A DNA stretch of 64,000 bases from Dermatophagoides farinae (Eukaryota; Arthropoda; Arachnida; Sarcoptiformes; Pyroglyphidae), in assembly GCF_024713945.1 (NCBI RefSeq), contig NC_134680.1, positions 67,001 to 131,000 of the forward strand, read 5' to 3'. The translations under genes and the position numbers were made by a program. The notes under the pieces were generated by a model, which did not search any database, had not been told where the DNA came from, and was given only the letters and a program-made list of their open reading frames with translations. Every line of letters begins with the position of its first letter. Position 1 is the first letter of the stretch. This document shows, piece after piece, positions 37,101 through 51,600 of the stretch.

Positions 37101-37736
37101 TCACATCCACCAGCTCATATTGCTGCCAATCGAGAGAAATCAAAATCATCAACATCATCGTCATCAACAACGACACCAACAACGACGACGACAATATCGA
37201 CAAATGGAAAATCAATAAAAACATCATCATCGACACTTGGTCCGACACAAACATCTAAATCCGTGCGGATTACATCCAATACAAAAATTAAACATGAAAA
37301 ACACCAACTACCACGAATACATAATCACCATAATGGTTCATCCAACATTGATAAATCGATAATGAATCAAAATGGTGATCCAACATCATCATCATCTTCA
37401 TCATCATCGATTATACAAAAACAGCCTAGTCCATTCAAAGAAAAGAAACGTTCGATTATTGATGGATTCAAAAAATCATTCAAAAGTAAACGTAATGATC
37501 TACTTGGTGGCGGTTGTGGTGGATTCGATAAATTATCATCTGATCATACAACATCTAGTCATAGTTTTGATGCTACAGCCATTGCTAAGAAAACATCATT
37601 AACAAATGAATATCTTGCCAAAATGAATCCATCAATAAGACGTTGGTCTGAACAGACCACTACTACTACTACTACATCATCATCATCATCATCTAAATCG
37701 TCCAAATGCACATCATCGAATGCACAGAACAAATAA
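23234..37736 (+). CDS. trio: Trio/Kalirin-family double Rho guanine-nucleotide exchange factor
   Basis: Twelve exons: 23234-23300, 23380-23454, 23548-23665, 23731-28679, 28743-28944, 30711-31131, 33949-34298, 34375-34788, 34877-35250, 35308-35464, 35519-36192, 37049-37736. Domain order: Sec14/CRAL-TRIO ([24 protein letters not shown]); a long run of spectrin repeats with recurring W(I/L)xxNG motifs; DH1 ([20 protein letters not shown]) from about residue 1396; PH1; SH3 from about 1804; DH2 ([18 protein letters not shown]) from about 2258; PH2; and a Ser/Lys-rich tail. No Ig or kinase domain follows, like insect Trio. Trio activates Rac/RhoG through DH1 and Rho through DH2 in axon guidance and cell migration. 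Single extra bases at 26428-26430 and 28059-28062 break the frame; without them the exons sum to 2829 codons. The exon 8/9 boundary uses a likely GC-AG intron. His10 and poly-Gln tracts are present. Confidence 0.95.
25085..25114 (+). repeat. Coding (CAT)10 microsatellite in Trio (His10)
   Basis: Ten CAT units in frame within a spectrin-repeat linker encode ten histidines. Seen directly. Confidence 0.9.
28945..30710 (+). other. Trio intron between PH1 and SH3 exons
   Basis: 1766-bp GT-AG intron with a GT microsatellite (29001-29022) and GTT repeats near 30520. No coding sequence supported. Confidence 0.7.
29001..29022. repeat. (GT)n microsatellite
   Basis: Eleven GT units just inside the Trio intron. 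Seen directly. Confidence 0.95.
31132..33948 (+). other. Trio intron after the SH3 exon
   Basis: 2817-bp intron, T-rich, with CA/GT and GAT repeats. Open frames here, on both strands, are microsatellite products. A Ser/His-rich plus-strand frame at 33601-33845 (in the form of an alternative exon) is possible but unsupported. Confidence 0.6.
34789..34876 (+). other. trio: Probable GC-AG intron in Trio
   Basis: The donor GCAAGT at 34789 and the acceptor GATTAG ending at 34876 join two exons in phase 0, between a poly-Gln stretch (ending GGSN-type residues) and [12 protein letters not shown]. The GT two bases further on (34793) gives the wrong phase. Another GT at 34720 would keep frame but discard 23 codons. 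GC donors normally carry this strong AAGT context. Confidence 0.6.
36193..37048 (+). other. Last Trio intron
   Basis: 856-bp GT-AG intron, phase 2, separating PH2 from the basic tail exon. CA/CAC and GT-rich repeats; nothing else seen. Confidence 0.7.
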
Positions 37737-38475
37737 TGATGATTTGCCTAATTTTTTTTTAAATATTTCAACCGTGTAGTGTCGAACAACGCAAAACAAA
37801 TTGGGTTAATTCACTTGTTATATAAACCTTTTTTTCTGATCTCATGATCTCACATCTCTCATATAGAATGATAATTCCTATATACAGAATGCAAAATACC
37901 AAGATTATGATTAACACCTACACACACACAAAGATGAATCATATTTTTCTATATTTATCAACCAATTTCAATTCATCAATCAAATGTGCAACAAGACAAA
38001 AATCATTTATAAATTTATGAACATTGAACAAAACAAAAACAACTAGACAAACACACACTAACACACAGACAGATATTCCAGCTGCCAAAAATGAATGAGA
38101 AAAAGGACTTAACCCTATCATCATCATCATCATCATCATGATCATCACCCTCTAATCTTTCGATTACCGAATGTAAATATCATATCATCAACCTCTATCC
38201 GAATCGAAATGAATATAACAGATCTGGCCAGCAAATTTATCTGGTTTGTTTTTTTTCTTCAAGTTTTTTATGTTTGTTTTCTTTTGCTTCAATTGTTAGC
38301 ATGGGACTTTGTTCTATTTTTTTCACTTTTAATTTTCTGACACAAAAAAAACAAAATGAAATTTTTTTTTTCGAAACGTAACGCTCTCTTAATTCCTGTG
38401 ATGTGATGCAAATGACGATTCAAATTAAATACATCGAAAAATTGATTCAATTAAATAATGGCTTACAAATTTTTC

Positions 38476-38481
38476 AATAAA
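38476..38481 (+). terminator. Candidate polyadenylation signal of Trio
   Basis: AATAAA 740 bases after the Trio stop. Earlier non-canonical signals are possible. Confidence 0.35.
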
Positions 38482-38698
38482 ATTTAAACCAAAAAATTCA
38501 TATTCATACAAATCTGTATATTTTCAAATTTTCAAACAAAATTAAATAAATCAATTTAATTGTCGGTCTTTTCTATTACTGTTAATTCATGGAAGTCAAC
38601 AGAGAAAAGAGTATCTCGTCTATTCTAATGATAAATTGTTTTCAAAAAATCATGTTTAGCCATTTATCATTTATATTCAACAACAACACCAAAGCTTT

Positions 38699-38704
38699 TT
38701 TATT
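38699..38704 (-). terminator. Candidate polyadenylation signal of WNK
   Basis: AATAAA on the minus strand about 900 bases after the WNK stop codon. Confidence 0.3.
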
Positions 38705-39610
38705 CGATTTTCATGTGAGTGTGTTGGAACAATATTCCAGTGAATGAGAAGATATTAATAATAATAAAGATAAAGAAATATATGAATATCAATATAAATA
38801 GAGCAAATTAGAAATTAAAGAAAGAGACACAAAGTGCGAGAAAGTTATCATTTTCCATTTCTCAGATAGGTTTTGTCTTTTTTCAAACGACAAATACAAT
38901 CGACTTACAGATCACAGATGTCAAAATAATAGAGGAAAAATGTATGATTCGTGTTTACGTAAGTGTTTCAATATTAATGGAAGAAAACATTGATGAAAGC
39001 AAAGCAAAAGTTGTTTGTTGTTGTTGTTACAACTAATTTTAAATTGAATTCCTTTTTCCATTAAAATTCAGAATTTTCATCTTTCTTTACAATTTCAGTT
39101 GTATGGTGTGTGTGTGTTGTTAATAAATTATTTTTGCAAACATTTTTCTTCATTTGCAAAATTGTTTTAAAAAACCACAATGAATGAATATCTTCACTTA
39201 AAAAAACACGAAAATGCAATGCATAATAATGGATAAAAATGATCAAAAATACAAATATGTGTGTGAATTGAATGAATGTTGATGAATCAGTGAAAAATTA
39301 ATAATAATGACAATAAGAATAAATAAGACAAGTGAAACAATGTTTGTGTTTGTTGTTGTTGTTGAACTGGTGGCCATGTTTTTCTTATGTAGAAATGATG
39401 AAACGAATGAAATGTTATTATTATAATGGATAAAAAAATTTTGCCGATTGCAATCATCACAATCTTAAATCATGAGTAAATGTTAGGCATTTTCTTAAAT
39501 TGTAATGCAAAAGATGATGGATGGGTCTCGATGAAGGATGAATAGAATGAATGTGGATAATGTTTTTCATGAAAAGAATCCTCAGCTTCATTCAATTAAA
39601 AAATTTAACT

Positions 39611-42600
39611 TCATGTGCTGGATGTCGTCGTACTGTTATTAGCAGTTTGTGGTTGTTGTTGTTGTTGTTGGATTGTCGATTGTTGATTGGAATGTTGTTG
39701 GGACGATTGATTATTGTTATTGGTTGAAGTTGAATTGCGTGCACCATTTCCATTATTATTAACCATATTAACCGTATTTGAAGATCGAGTCTGTTTCAAT
39801 GCAGTTCGTTGGGCTAAATTATTGCTGCTGCCGGTCATATTCAATTGTTGTTGTTGTTGTTGTTGTGGTTGCGATTGTGAATTTGATTGAGCCAAAGCAA
39901 CAGCATTGGTCAAACTAACTGTACGTTTTATCGGTGATGATGATGCCGATGATGATGATGATGATATGACATTATTGGTCGTTGTTATCGGTGTTGCCGT
40001 TCCCGATGGTGAATTCATCCATTTTTTATTCTGTTCTTCACGTATCTGATTCAATGTAAATGCTGTTGGTTGAGTTTGTTGTAATACCTGTGTTCCGGTT
40101 GGATTTGAATTCATCGTAAATTTTTGCAACATTCTCATCAATAATTCATCATTCATAAGGTTGTTATTGTTATTATTATTTGTAATGCTTGCATTAGAAT
40201 TCGATACAGATGCAGTTGTCGTCATAGATCCAGAATTCGGACTATTTATACCAGATTGTTGTTGTTGTTGTTGCTGTTGTGGTGGTGTTGATGATTTCGA
40301 TGATGACGTCAAAGCCGATTGCTGTTGTTGAGTTCCCGATGGTGGTTTCTTACTAACTTCCCCTGCTGGTTGTTGTTGTTGTTGCTGGTGATTAAGTTGT
40401 TTATGTTGTAGATTTTTTAGTTTGTCAATCTCATCCTGTTGTCGTTGTTGCATTTCTTTACGCTCCAATTCATGTCTAAAATCCAGATAAATAATCACCA
40501 TTCAATGATAATCATCAATTTTTTTTTACCTTTTGACAAGATAATCAAACTCCGAATCAAGAGAATCGGTTTGATTTGGAGCCATATTTGTTGATGACTA
40601 TTCAAGAATAAAAATCAAATATAAACATACATCAAAGATTTCTATCAATTTTCATACCTTTAAACCGGAAAAATCAAATGTTCCATTAATCACAGCTGAT
40701 GTGGTTGATGAATCTGGCCATGAATTGACAAAATTTTCCAATCCTATGGATCGATTCGTCGTTTGTGGTTGAGTATTTATCAATTGTGGTTGCTGCTGCT
40801 GCTGTTGTTGTTGTTGTTGAAGCTGTTGCCAAATTTGATGTGCATTCTTGCTTAATTGGCCATTATCAACAGAAACTGATCGATTTTGTTTAGCCGCATT
40901 CGAATCCGACAATAATTGATGATCTATTGTCGAGGTAGTAGGCACCATAGATGCTGATGAAGTTTTTTGTAATGAAATTTTTTGTTGCTGCTGTTGAGCG
41001 TTAGCCAAGAGTTGTGGTGCTAAGAATCCCATATTCTGTTGTAGACTCATCAATACATATTGTACAGCTTGATGTAACAGAAATTGTTGATCTTTCACTG
41101 ATAATTGCGACAATGTTAGTGTCGTTGGTGGTTGTGGATTAGTTTCATTATCATAATGATCAGTTATGGTTCCTATATCTTGTAGATTGTTTCCAACGAT
41201 AGATTTACTATTATCAAGATCAACTTGAATACCAACATCTTTGACAGGAATACGTATGAAAACTCGAGTTGGTTGATGAAGGCCGCTAGCCAATTGTGAT
41301 GCTAATGCTAATTGACTTGGTGCGAAATTTGTCGATGGACGTCGTGATGATGGTAACGACGACGACGATGATGATGATTGCTGTTGCTGACAATCGGCCA
41401 ACATTGGTGTAGGTTTTGCCGTTTGTTGTATTAATTTATCTTTATTTGGTGTTGATTCAGTCACCACATTTGCTGGATCAATGTAATTCTGATAATCTAA
41501 ATATAATATAATATAATTATAATAAATAAATCATAAATATAAATCATTAAACTCTTATAACATACTGGTCAAATATTGTTGTAAAACTTCATTTTGATTC
41601 GAAACGACCGGTGTTGATGGTGCCACAATTGATGATTTCATTGGTGTCTTTACCAGTGTAGGTGCACCATTCTCATCAACAACGACAACAACATCGTTTT
41701 GTTTGGAAAGATCCAATGCCGAAGCATAACGTCGAAGTGAAACATATGGATATGTATTATAGCTACTATCACCAGTTGAATTGGTCATTTCAGGACTGAC
41801 ATTTGGATCAAGAGATGCACCATTATTGTTAGAACCACCGGTTGTACCGCTAAGACAACCATCAGAATGATGACCATCATCTTCTTCATCTTCATCCGAT
41901 GTTAATGATGATGCCGTTGTAACTGGTAAGGATGGTACATTCGGTTGACCAAATGGTTTTACCGGTTCATTAGCCGTTGGTGAACATGGACAACCACCAT
42001 CAGCATTTTCCGATAATGCTGAACTAGCAGATTCATATGAACCAGAACTAAGTGAACATTTACTATCCGAATGGCTAACTTCATTCACTAATGGTTGCTG
42101 TTGAGCATCAGCGTCCGTTAAATTCGGTACTTTCTTTTCATTCTAAATAAAAAAAACAAAACAAAACAAAACGAAATCAAATCTACATTGTTATAAATCA
42201 GATTTGAAAATACCTTGAGTAAACCGGGTGAGGTTTGTGAACAAGAATCTTTGTAATTTGAGTCAACAACATTCGTTGTTGATGACACTATTGTTGTTGT
42301 TGGTAATTGAACTTCGGCTGGTGTTACAATAAAACGTGATGTACGATGTGCCGATGTTGTTGGTGGTACAAGATTAGTGTCATTAACACCGGTTGGTGTC
42401 GGTGACGATGATGAGGATGATGTTGTGGATGAACTGTCACCACCACCACCATTAGTTATCATAGTGGATGTAGAATCAATTTTATTCGAATCAACGACCA
42501 GTGATTGTGGCTGTTGTTGTGTTTGTGTGTGACTAGCTGGCATTTGTTGAGATGTCATCATATCGAAAGACGGTGATTTTGAAAGCATATGTGGTAATTG

Positions 42601-45600
42601 TGATGGCTGTGCTTGTATTGCTTGTATTGGTACTGGTTCCGTTACCGGTGTAACGGAAAATCTTGAAAATCTTTTAGTAGCTACAGAATTATTAGTTTGG
42701 CCATTATCAATTGCAGTTGATAATGATGATGATGTTGTTGTTGATGTTGTTGTTGTTAGACTAGCTGTTATGTTATTAGCTTGTTGATTATTACCATTCT
42801 GACCAGATTGCATTGTATTATTGGGCAGTGTATTATTTATCGTAGCCATCGTTGTTATTGTTTTATTTATAGCCGCAGTTGTTTTCGTCGTTGAAATAAT
42901 ACTGGCTAACGATTGTTCCAATGCTATTGATGATGTTGGTACTGTTGTTGTGGTTGTAGCTGCGCTAACCGAAGTAGCGGTGGATGTTATTGTAACTGGA
43001 TTTGATACAGCGGCAATTATCTGTTGTTGTTGGGCGACTAAAGATGGTCGCAATGATTCGGTATCTGAATGACCTAATGAATTCGATTGTTGTTGTTGTT
43101 GTGGTTGTTGATTGGTAGGAGGAGGTGGATGTTGAAGTTGTTGTTGTTGTTGTTGTTGCTGCTGCTGCTGCTGCAGCTGTTGTTGTTGTTGTTGTTGTAA
43201 TTGTGTCAATGAATGTTGTTGTTGTTGTTGTTGTGATGGTGTTGGCTGTACATTCATCAGATGAGCATTCAATTGATTTGTTAATTGATTACTATTAACT
43301 GGTGGTGCAGTAGCCGGTGCAGGTGTTGGTGCTGCTGAATGTGAATGCATTTCTGATGTTCGAACAAGATTAGCCGATGATGATGATGCCAATGTTGGAG
43401 CGAAAATTTCTGTTAATTTAGATTCTAGATTCGATTGAATATGATCTTGATCTTCTATGCGTGAATGGATTTAATGAATAATTTAAAATTTGAAACATTA
43501 TACAGCATAAAATGTGTCATACTTTTAGTGGATGGCAATTTGGAACCGGCTGCAGCTGTCAATGATGAAGTTGATGTTAATGGCTGTTTAGTTTGTCCAA
43601 CAACAATTGCCGATGATTGTTGTTGATTAGCCATTTGCTGTGATACCGATATTGTCGATGCTTGTGCAGTAGCAGCAGCTATCATATTGCTCTGGCTGGA
43701 ATTATTTGACTGTTTAGTGAAAAAAATACAATTTCAAAAGATTAGACAAGCCGATCAATTCGATGATTAAAATGAAACAAAAAAGAATCATGCAACAAAA
43801 ACAAAAAAGCAAAATGAAAAAAAAACTAAATCTCAAAGTTTACCAATCCAATCGGATGATTAGAATCCGTTGTTGGCTGTTGTGGTTGATTCGACGAAGA
43901 TGTTGGTGATGGAGGTCTCGATAGATTAGCAGCCGTATTCATTGTGGGTGTACCCGGTACCGAAGATGTCGTTGTTGAAAACGATTGCTGACCTGTTGTC
44001 ACAGCAGATGTAAATGTTTGTCCACTTGATGATGGTGGCATCGATAATGTTGGCGATAAAGTCGTTTGTGTAGGTTGCTGTTGTTGAGTTCCATTTGGAA
44101 CCGATGATGTTGTTGTCGTTGATGATGATATGATCGGATATGATGCAACGCTTGTAAGCGGTAATTTAAGCTTTTTGTTTTAGAATTCAAATTACAATAA
44201 AAAAAATAGGACAGAGAAAGAGAGAGAGAGACAATACAAATAGAAAACATTCGAAAACAATTATACACACACACAGAATCAACGTAGGAAAATGGACAAA
44301 AACATAAAAGAGTTAGGAAAAAACATTAATTCGAGATGAAAAAAATATTCTTACCTCATTTTGATTTAAAAAAGGTTGCTGTTGTTGATTGTAAATGGCA
44401 CTAGAATTGCCCACAACAGCCGTAGTTGATAATAATGTCGATTCGGCTGACGTTGATGATTGTTCCCTCGATGGAATCGAACCAACCGATGATGATGTTG
44501 TTTGTGATTCACCTACGGCTACGGTAGTATTGGTCGAAAAATTTGATTCTGGAATAGTCGATGTAACAGGTGATGAGTCAGTTGCTGATGATTGTGTTGT
44601 TTGCTGTTGTTGTTGTTGTTGATTATTAGTGCATGTCGCTGCTTGTGATTGATTCAACTGTAGATCTTGATTCACTTGGACATTGACCACCGAATTAGCA
44701 GCTGAATTAACAGCAGATTGTTGACCAGGTACCACTGTATTCTCTGGTGAACCTTCTACTGTGACATGAAAAAAATGTAAGATCAAAAGTGCAAAATTCT
44801 AGAAATAACACTCACCATTACCGGGTGCAAAAACGGCAACCGACTCTTCCATCAGATTTACAGGTATTTCCGTGTGTTTATATTGTTTCTGTTGTTTTTG
44901 TATCATTTCGAAACGAATATTTGTTTCGGCAGCTGTCATTGCTGTTGTATCAGCATCGTCTGTGCCTTCTTTGCCATTAGCCTGGTTTGCTTGTTGCTGT
45001 TGCGATAGCAACATTTGTTGTCGATCCTTCAATAGCAATGAAATCTGATTTTTAATTAACAGGCATACGATGCGTACATCTTCTTCGGCCAAGAATCCAT
45101 TATCGACCTTAGAGATTAGAGAAAATAAAAAAACAATTAATCAATTAAAAATCAATGAAAAAAATGTGAAAAATTCAAAACAAAAACTTACCAATGCTTT
45201 AGCAACAACTTCAACAGCTTCTTTATCGAAATTGAATCCAAACTCCAATCCTTCATTTTGCTTATATTTATCTTTACGCTTTTTAGCATCAGTAATGAAT
45301 ATTCGTAGTTCAACTTGTGTTTCATAACTAGCGACTGCTTCTTCACGGTTGACGAATTCCACCTTGAATCCAGTATCTTCTTGAAAGAAATCATGCTGCA
45401 ACAATTCCTTAACAGTGGGACGATCTTCTTTTTTCAATTTGATACACATTTCAATTATTTGCCTAACTTCGGATTGTTCAACTTTCGCCAATGAATTTGG
45501 TGGCACACCAGATGATACTTTACGATAGATTTGTGCTGCACTTGAACATTCCGAATATGGATATTCACCGGTTGCCATTTCCAACATGCACATACCGAAT

Positions 45601-48600
45601 GCATAGACATCGACACTTTCATCATAATGTTCATCATACATTTCAGGGGCCATAAATTCCGGCGTACCAATTACTGATTTAGCAAACGAACGATTTTTCA
45701 ATGTAGCCAAACCAAGATCACCAATTTTGACTGAACCAGTTGTACCGGTAATGAAAATATTGTCACATTTAAGATCACGGTGGATTATAGGTGGTGTTCG
45801 CGAATGAAGGAAATTCAATCCTTTCAATATTTGTCGACACCATGATTTCAATACTTTAAGATTTATTTTCTTGAAACGTCGTAGATAACTGAATTATAAA
45901 ATGGTGATTGTCATTAGTTAATTTATTAAACAAACAGACAATGAGGTTGATGACCGAATAAAGAAAATAAAATCCGTTCCGGTATGAAGATCATCATTCT
46001 CATAATCATAATCAGCATTTCAATTGTCTATGACTGTGTTTCAAACAATTCCAAACAACGGTTATTCGTTAGTCTATTTTTTTCTTCCTCCCCCACCACT
46101 ATTCATCACACACACACACAATCATCATCTTGAAAAAAATTTATTCATCCTTAATCATCATCCGAAAAAAACGGGAATTTAACCAGAAGAAAAAACAAAT
46201 CAAGGAAGCAGACTGCAGCCAGAATGAGGAAAAAATCATTACAATTAAATAACTATGTGTTTTGTTTTCTGCATGTCTGAAATGGAGTTTTTTTCATAAT
46301 CAAAAATCAGAGTGAAAAAAGAACAAGTTCACAATGAATTGACTAACTAACTGACTTGTCTATAACTATAGGGCAAAACAACAGCCTATTACTGAGAAAA
46401 AGAAAACAAAATGTTTCGAATGGAAATTTTTTTCTTCATTTGATTGACAGACACATGCATACACACAAACAAACAGACAACAACAGCAACAACAACAACA
46501 AAAAGACATCTCAACACAAATTATGATATAGACGCCAGACTTGCAACAAAACGCCAACGCCCACTACAAAATCTAAAAACATCTAAAGAGAGAAAAAAGG
46601 GTTAAATCATCACACACTTCAACCATCGTCATTCATAATTCCATCAATCCATATAATAAATTGGTCATTGGCCATTGATAGGGAGACCGGTTTTTCTGTT
46701 TCAGGTCCCGGATAAATATTTACAAAACCCTTGACAACAAATGATTGTTGTTGGAAAGGGAAGGCCAATGACCATTTTCATTGACCTGTATGGAATATAT
46801 AATAAACACACACACACACTACCCTGTTGAGAGTTGTGTAGTCTGGCTTTCTATTGCTGCTGCTGTTGTTGTTGTTGTCTTGACACATAATATCATCATC
46901 ATGATCATCTCATATTTATAACCCATTTGAATTTCGACATTCATTCATTCATACAAATCGATTGAGCTTGTCGACCTCATAACCTGAAAATTTGATTGAT
47001 GGATGAATGAAAATAAATAAAAAGAAAAAATGGGGTAAAAGCACACCGAAAGGGATTTCATAATCAAAAATAAACCGAAAAAATACATCTGTATGAATGC
47101 CGCATGGGGTACCGTTATTAAAATTAATCAACCGAAAAGTTGTGTGAGTGCTCAGACAGATATTTTCGGTAATTAGTCAATGAGGGAAAATTGAAATGAG
47201 ATTATCGAAATCATACCGGATTCTTCAATCAGAAACAGAATATCATTCAATGCAAAAACGAAAAAATCAAATTTTACTTACGTTTTTAGCGTCCCCGATG
47301 TCATTAATTCAGTAATGAGTACGAGGTATTTACGTTTCGGTGTATTGACTTCCCAATAATCATAAAAACGTACAATATTTGAATGCTGTAGACCTTTGAG
47401 CATTTCAACTTCTTCACGAAAACGTTGTCGTTCATTTTTATTCAATCGTTCCTGCTTTTTTTCCCAAAAAAAAGAAAAACAATCAAGATTAAGACAAAAA
47501 TTCCAACATTTTGATGGATTATTGAGACAAAAAGAATTTAAAATTATAATACGAAAATCAACAATAGATAAACACAAAAAAGACGAAAGAATTCCATTAT
47601 CAAACAACAAGAAAAAAAATCACATGCTATGACATATGATATGTTAATCCGTCATATGATCTTTTTCATTTGAAAGTGAAAAATTCATTCATTCACTCAT
47701 TCATTCATTCATATTCATAGTCAATTCCATCATTTATTATGGCCAATTTATTATTAACTAAATGACAATTTTTCCCATTTCCTCACACAAAATATTTGCA
47801 CAAAAAGCAGGAAAAAATAACGAAAACAAATTGTCATCATTTCTGTATATTATTATTATATATATTAAGTTACAGTTATAATCAAGTACGTACATCTAAC
47901 ATTTAAAATTGATATTCAAGGTTTTTTAGATTGTCTACAACAACTACCACCATTCAAACACAGCACAACTTATTTACTTTTATTGATTAATTAGTGATAG
48001 AAAAAAAACCACAATCGATTTTCAAACGAAACATTATTTTCTTGTTTGTTCAAATTCACGATAAAAAAACTGAAAAATTTAAATGCTGAAAAAATTTAAT
48101 AGATTCAAAAGAAACAGAAAGAGAGATAAAGAGTTGATCAAGTGCAAATAACTACGACGACAACCAAAAATTGTATTATGATATCCCAAAAAATACAGAG
48201 TGTGACGAATATTATGATGTTTGATGTGGAATGATGGAAAAATTATAGGCATCATCATCATCATCATGAGGATCACTAGAGAATGCCAATTGTATATGAT
48301 GTTGGTGTTAAATTTAAAACAACAATGTCCTTGAATCGAAAAAAACAAAATTTTTTTGCTCTCTGTTTTGCAGCAGAAAGAAATTCATCATCATCAATAG
48401 TTGTTGTTGTTGTTATCCATTATTGTCTCGTTGTTATAATCTAAATCCAATGTTGAAAACTATATATATTTTCTTACACACATCAAATAAATACTAAAAA
48501 TAAAAATAAACAACAACGATAATGACGACGAAAAGTCTGATGCAACATTATATCTAATAATAAAAAATGGGCAAAAATTGATTGAAAATTTTTTCATAAA

Positions 48601-51600
48601 TTCAGAATTCACCGATTTGAATCCAACATCACCACTGTGAAATGATGTGCTCAATTAACCCGCTGGGGCAGAAAAATCTTTTCCAACTAGAACAAGCAAA
48701 AACTCCAGACACAGAAAAAATGAAAAAAAAAAAAAAATAAAACAAAGTTATCATCCGAAAAAAAGTGTCAAAATAAATCTGTTTGTTGGAAATAAACCAA
48801 ATAGGGCAATCTCACAAATGCAATATTCTGTGCAATCACAAAAGCGAAATTCATAACCATCGAACAAAAAATGATACATAAGCACACATCAATAATGTGT
48901 GACATCGTCAATTTCTTCTCTCCATCATCATCTGTGTGACGTGGTGGTGCTGATGGTAATGGGTGACAAATCTTTCGGGAAAAAAATGATGACATAATTG
49001 TCATTTCTATATGACACTATTGAAAAATCATAGTTTCTTCAGGTTATAATCATAATAATGAAATGATGATGATGATGATGAATAAAAAAAAGTGAAATAT
49101 CCTCACTACCACCATCGAGGAATGATGGTAAAAGTTATTATCGACAGATTAAATTAGAAATGAGGATGAAACATCGTAATCATCATCATCATCGATAGTT
49201 TTCTATATTGCAATTTTCATTAGTAATCTTGTGGTCTACAAATATCGATCTATCGATCATCATTTTGATTTTGTTAAAAACTAAATTTAGCAAAAAAGAA
49301 ATCATCATATGGGTTTCGATATATATTATATATTTTGTTTATTCTTATTAACCAAAAAAAAAAGTTCAGTTTGATTATCTGATAAACAGAAACAGAAACA
49401 GACAAAAAAGAAAAAGATCAACAGCCTATCCATACAAAAGGAAATTACCGATCAATTCATTCAAGTGCAAATGCTAGTACAAGTCAATCAATCAATCGGA
49501 TTGAATCGAATTGAAATGAATAACATTGTTTACATCTAAGAACAACATACACACACGCACATATGAAATGGCCATTATTATTAAACTTGTAAATATACAA
49601 AAGAAACGAAAATTTTCCTTTTTTATATGCTTCCACATAGGGCCGAGAATTGAATTCGTCGTCATCATCATCAATGGGAGAATGAGAGCAAAAAAACCAA
49701 ATAAATACATACTCTCCATAATTTCATTCAACCTATCCATGGATACAAATAGACAAACAAACGAAAAAAGAGCTTAAAGGTCATAAACATTTGCGATATT
49801 TTTTAAAGCTTGTAGCGACAAAAAAATTCATCCATCACATGGAAACGAAATAAACACACCGAAATAAAAAAAAAAAAAAAAACAAAAAACAAAAAGTTGA
49901 AGGTCATTTCGGTACAGAAATCACCACATTCATCAACAACCAAAACAAACCAGGAAACTCAAAGTTTTTTGTTAAACCAGAAATAGAAAATTTTTAAACA
50001 ACGAAAAAATGTTTCATTTCAATGTATGAACAACAAATCAACAAATCATCATATCAAATATCGATATCAACCAAGAAAAAAAAATCATAGGTTATGATCA
50101 GAGAAAAAACATGACTATATTTATAATTTATAAATATTTTTGTAATTGAAAAAAAATTTCACTGGAAATCCTGATTACATGGCTAATAATAATAATAATG
50201 ATGATGATGATGAAAACTAACATACACAGGATATATCCAGTTTAGTAAAAAAAAAATCATTCGCTTTCATTTCTCAATCATTTTATTTGTCTGGTTGGTT
50301 TCCCGATCACTCACCGATACTGACAACCAATAACACATTTGTTTACACTTATGTCTCAATATTTGATGATAATTACGTATAAAAACAATCATTATCAACA
50401 AAGAATGTGATGTGAAATCAACCTTGTGGCATGTACGGATGTTAGCATCATCATCATCATCATCATCGCCAATAAAACCAACTAAATAGATAACATAACA
50501 AAAAAATTATTATAAGAAGCAAGTAACAAAAGTCACAAGAAATGAAAAATTTTGATTGATTTGCACTCAACTCATATCTCATATGCATGCATCACATGTG
50601 CGTGGGTGGATGAATTGTCACAGACACAATTGATACATTTCATTCCATTTTTTATGATAGCAATCTCACATTCTCAAAAAGTAATGGGTGTGGGTGTGTG
50701 ATAAAGTCCAATTACACATCATAATCATAATAAATAATAAATAATAAATTTATGTAATGTAAATGGATACCTACTGTAACTGCAATATATAGTGTCTGTC
50801 TTTTGAAAATGAAATAAACTACTAACCTGAAGTTCACACCATGCAACAGCAACACCGCTAGCTGAATCTAATCCTTTATAGACAGTTTTAAATGAACCAC
50901 GACCAATCTCTTCTAATTTCAAATATCGACCATCCGATGATTGATCCAAAACATCTTCACTACAAACTGTTTTTGCTGTTTTCGATGAATTCGGTTGTTG
51001 TTGTTGTTCTGTTGTTGATTTATTCACTATAATATTTGATTTATTCGATTCTTGAACATTCGATAATGTTGAATCAGATTTATTATCACTTGTATGAGAA
51101 TTAACATCACATTTTGAAGATGATGATTCTTGTCGTTGTTTGTTGTTGTTGTTGTCTTGCTGTTCTTTTTGACGACAAGATGATGGTAATGACTCTAATG
51201 ATGAACCAGCTGATGATGACGATGATGATGATGCAGATTCTGTGGAAGACAATTTAGAATGACCACCATCATTATCATGATGTCGATGATGATGATGGTG
51301 ATGACGACGACCAGGTCGATGGCGAAGTTTTACATCTTCTTTGCCATTATCATCATTACGGCAACTGTTTGCTTCGAATACAATCCCTTGATCTTCACTA
51401 CTATCATTATCATTGCCAATGATATTGTTATCTTTCATTTGACATTCATAACAATGTTGATCACAATACATATTCTTCACATTATTATTATGACAATTTT
51501 TATCCATCATCATCGCTGTCGTCGATGTTATTGATCTTGTTTCATCAACACCAATCATTGATGATGATAATGGTTGTTGTTGTTGAGCATTCATCGTTTG

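Larger units (their letters stand above)
37737..39610. other. Convergent 3' UTRs of Trio and WNK
   Basis: 1.87 kb between the two stop codons. Candidate signals are AATAAA on the plus strand at 38476-38481 and AATAAA on the minus strand at 38699-38704. No gene in between. Confidence 0.55.
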
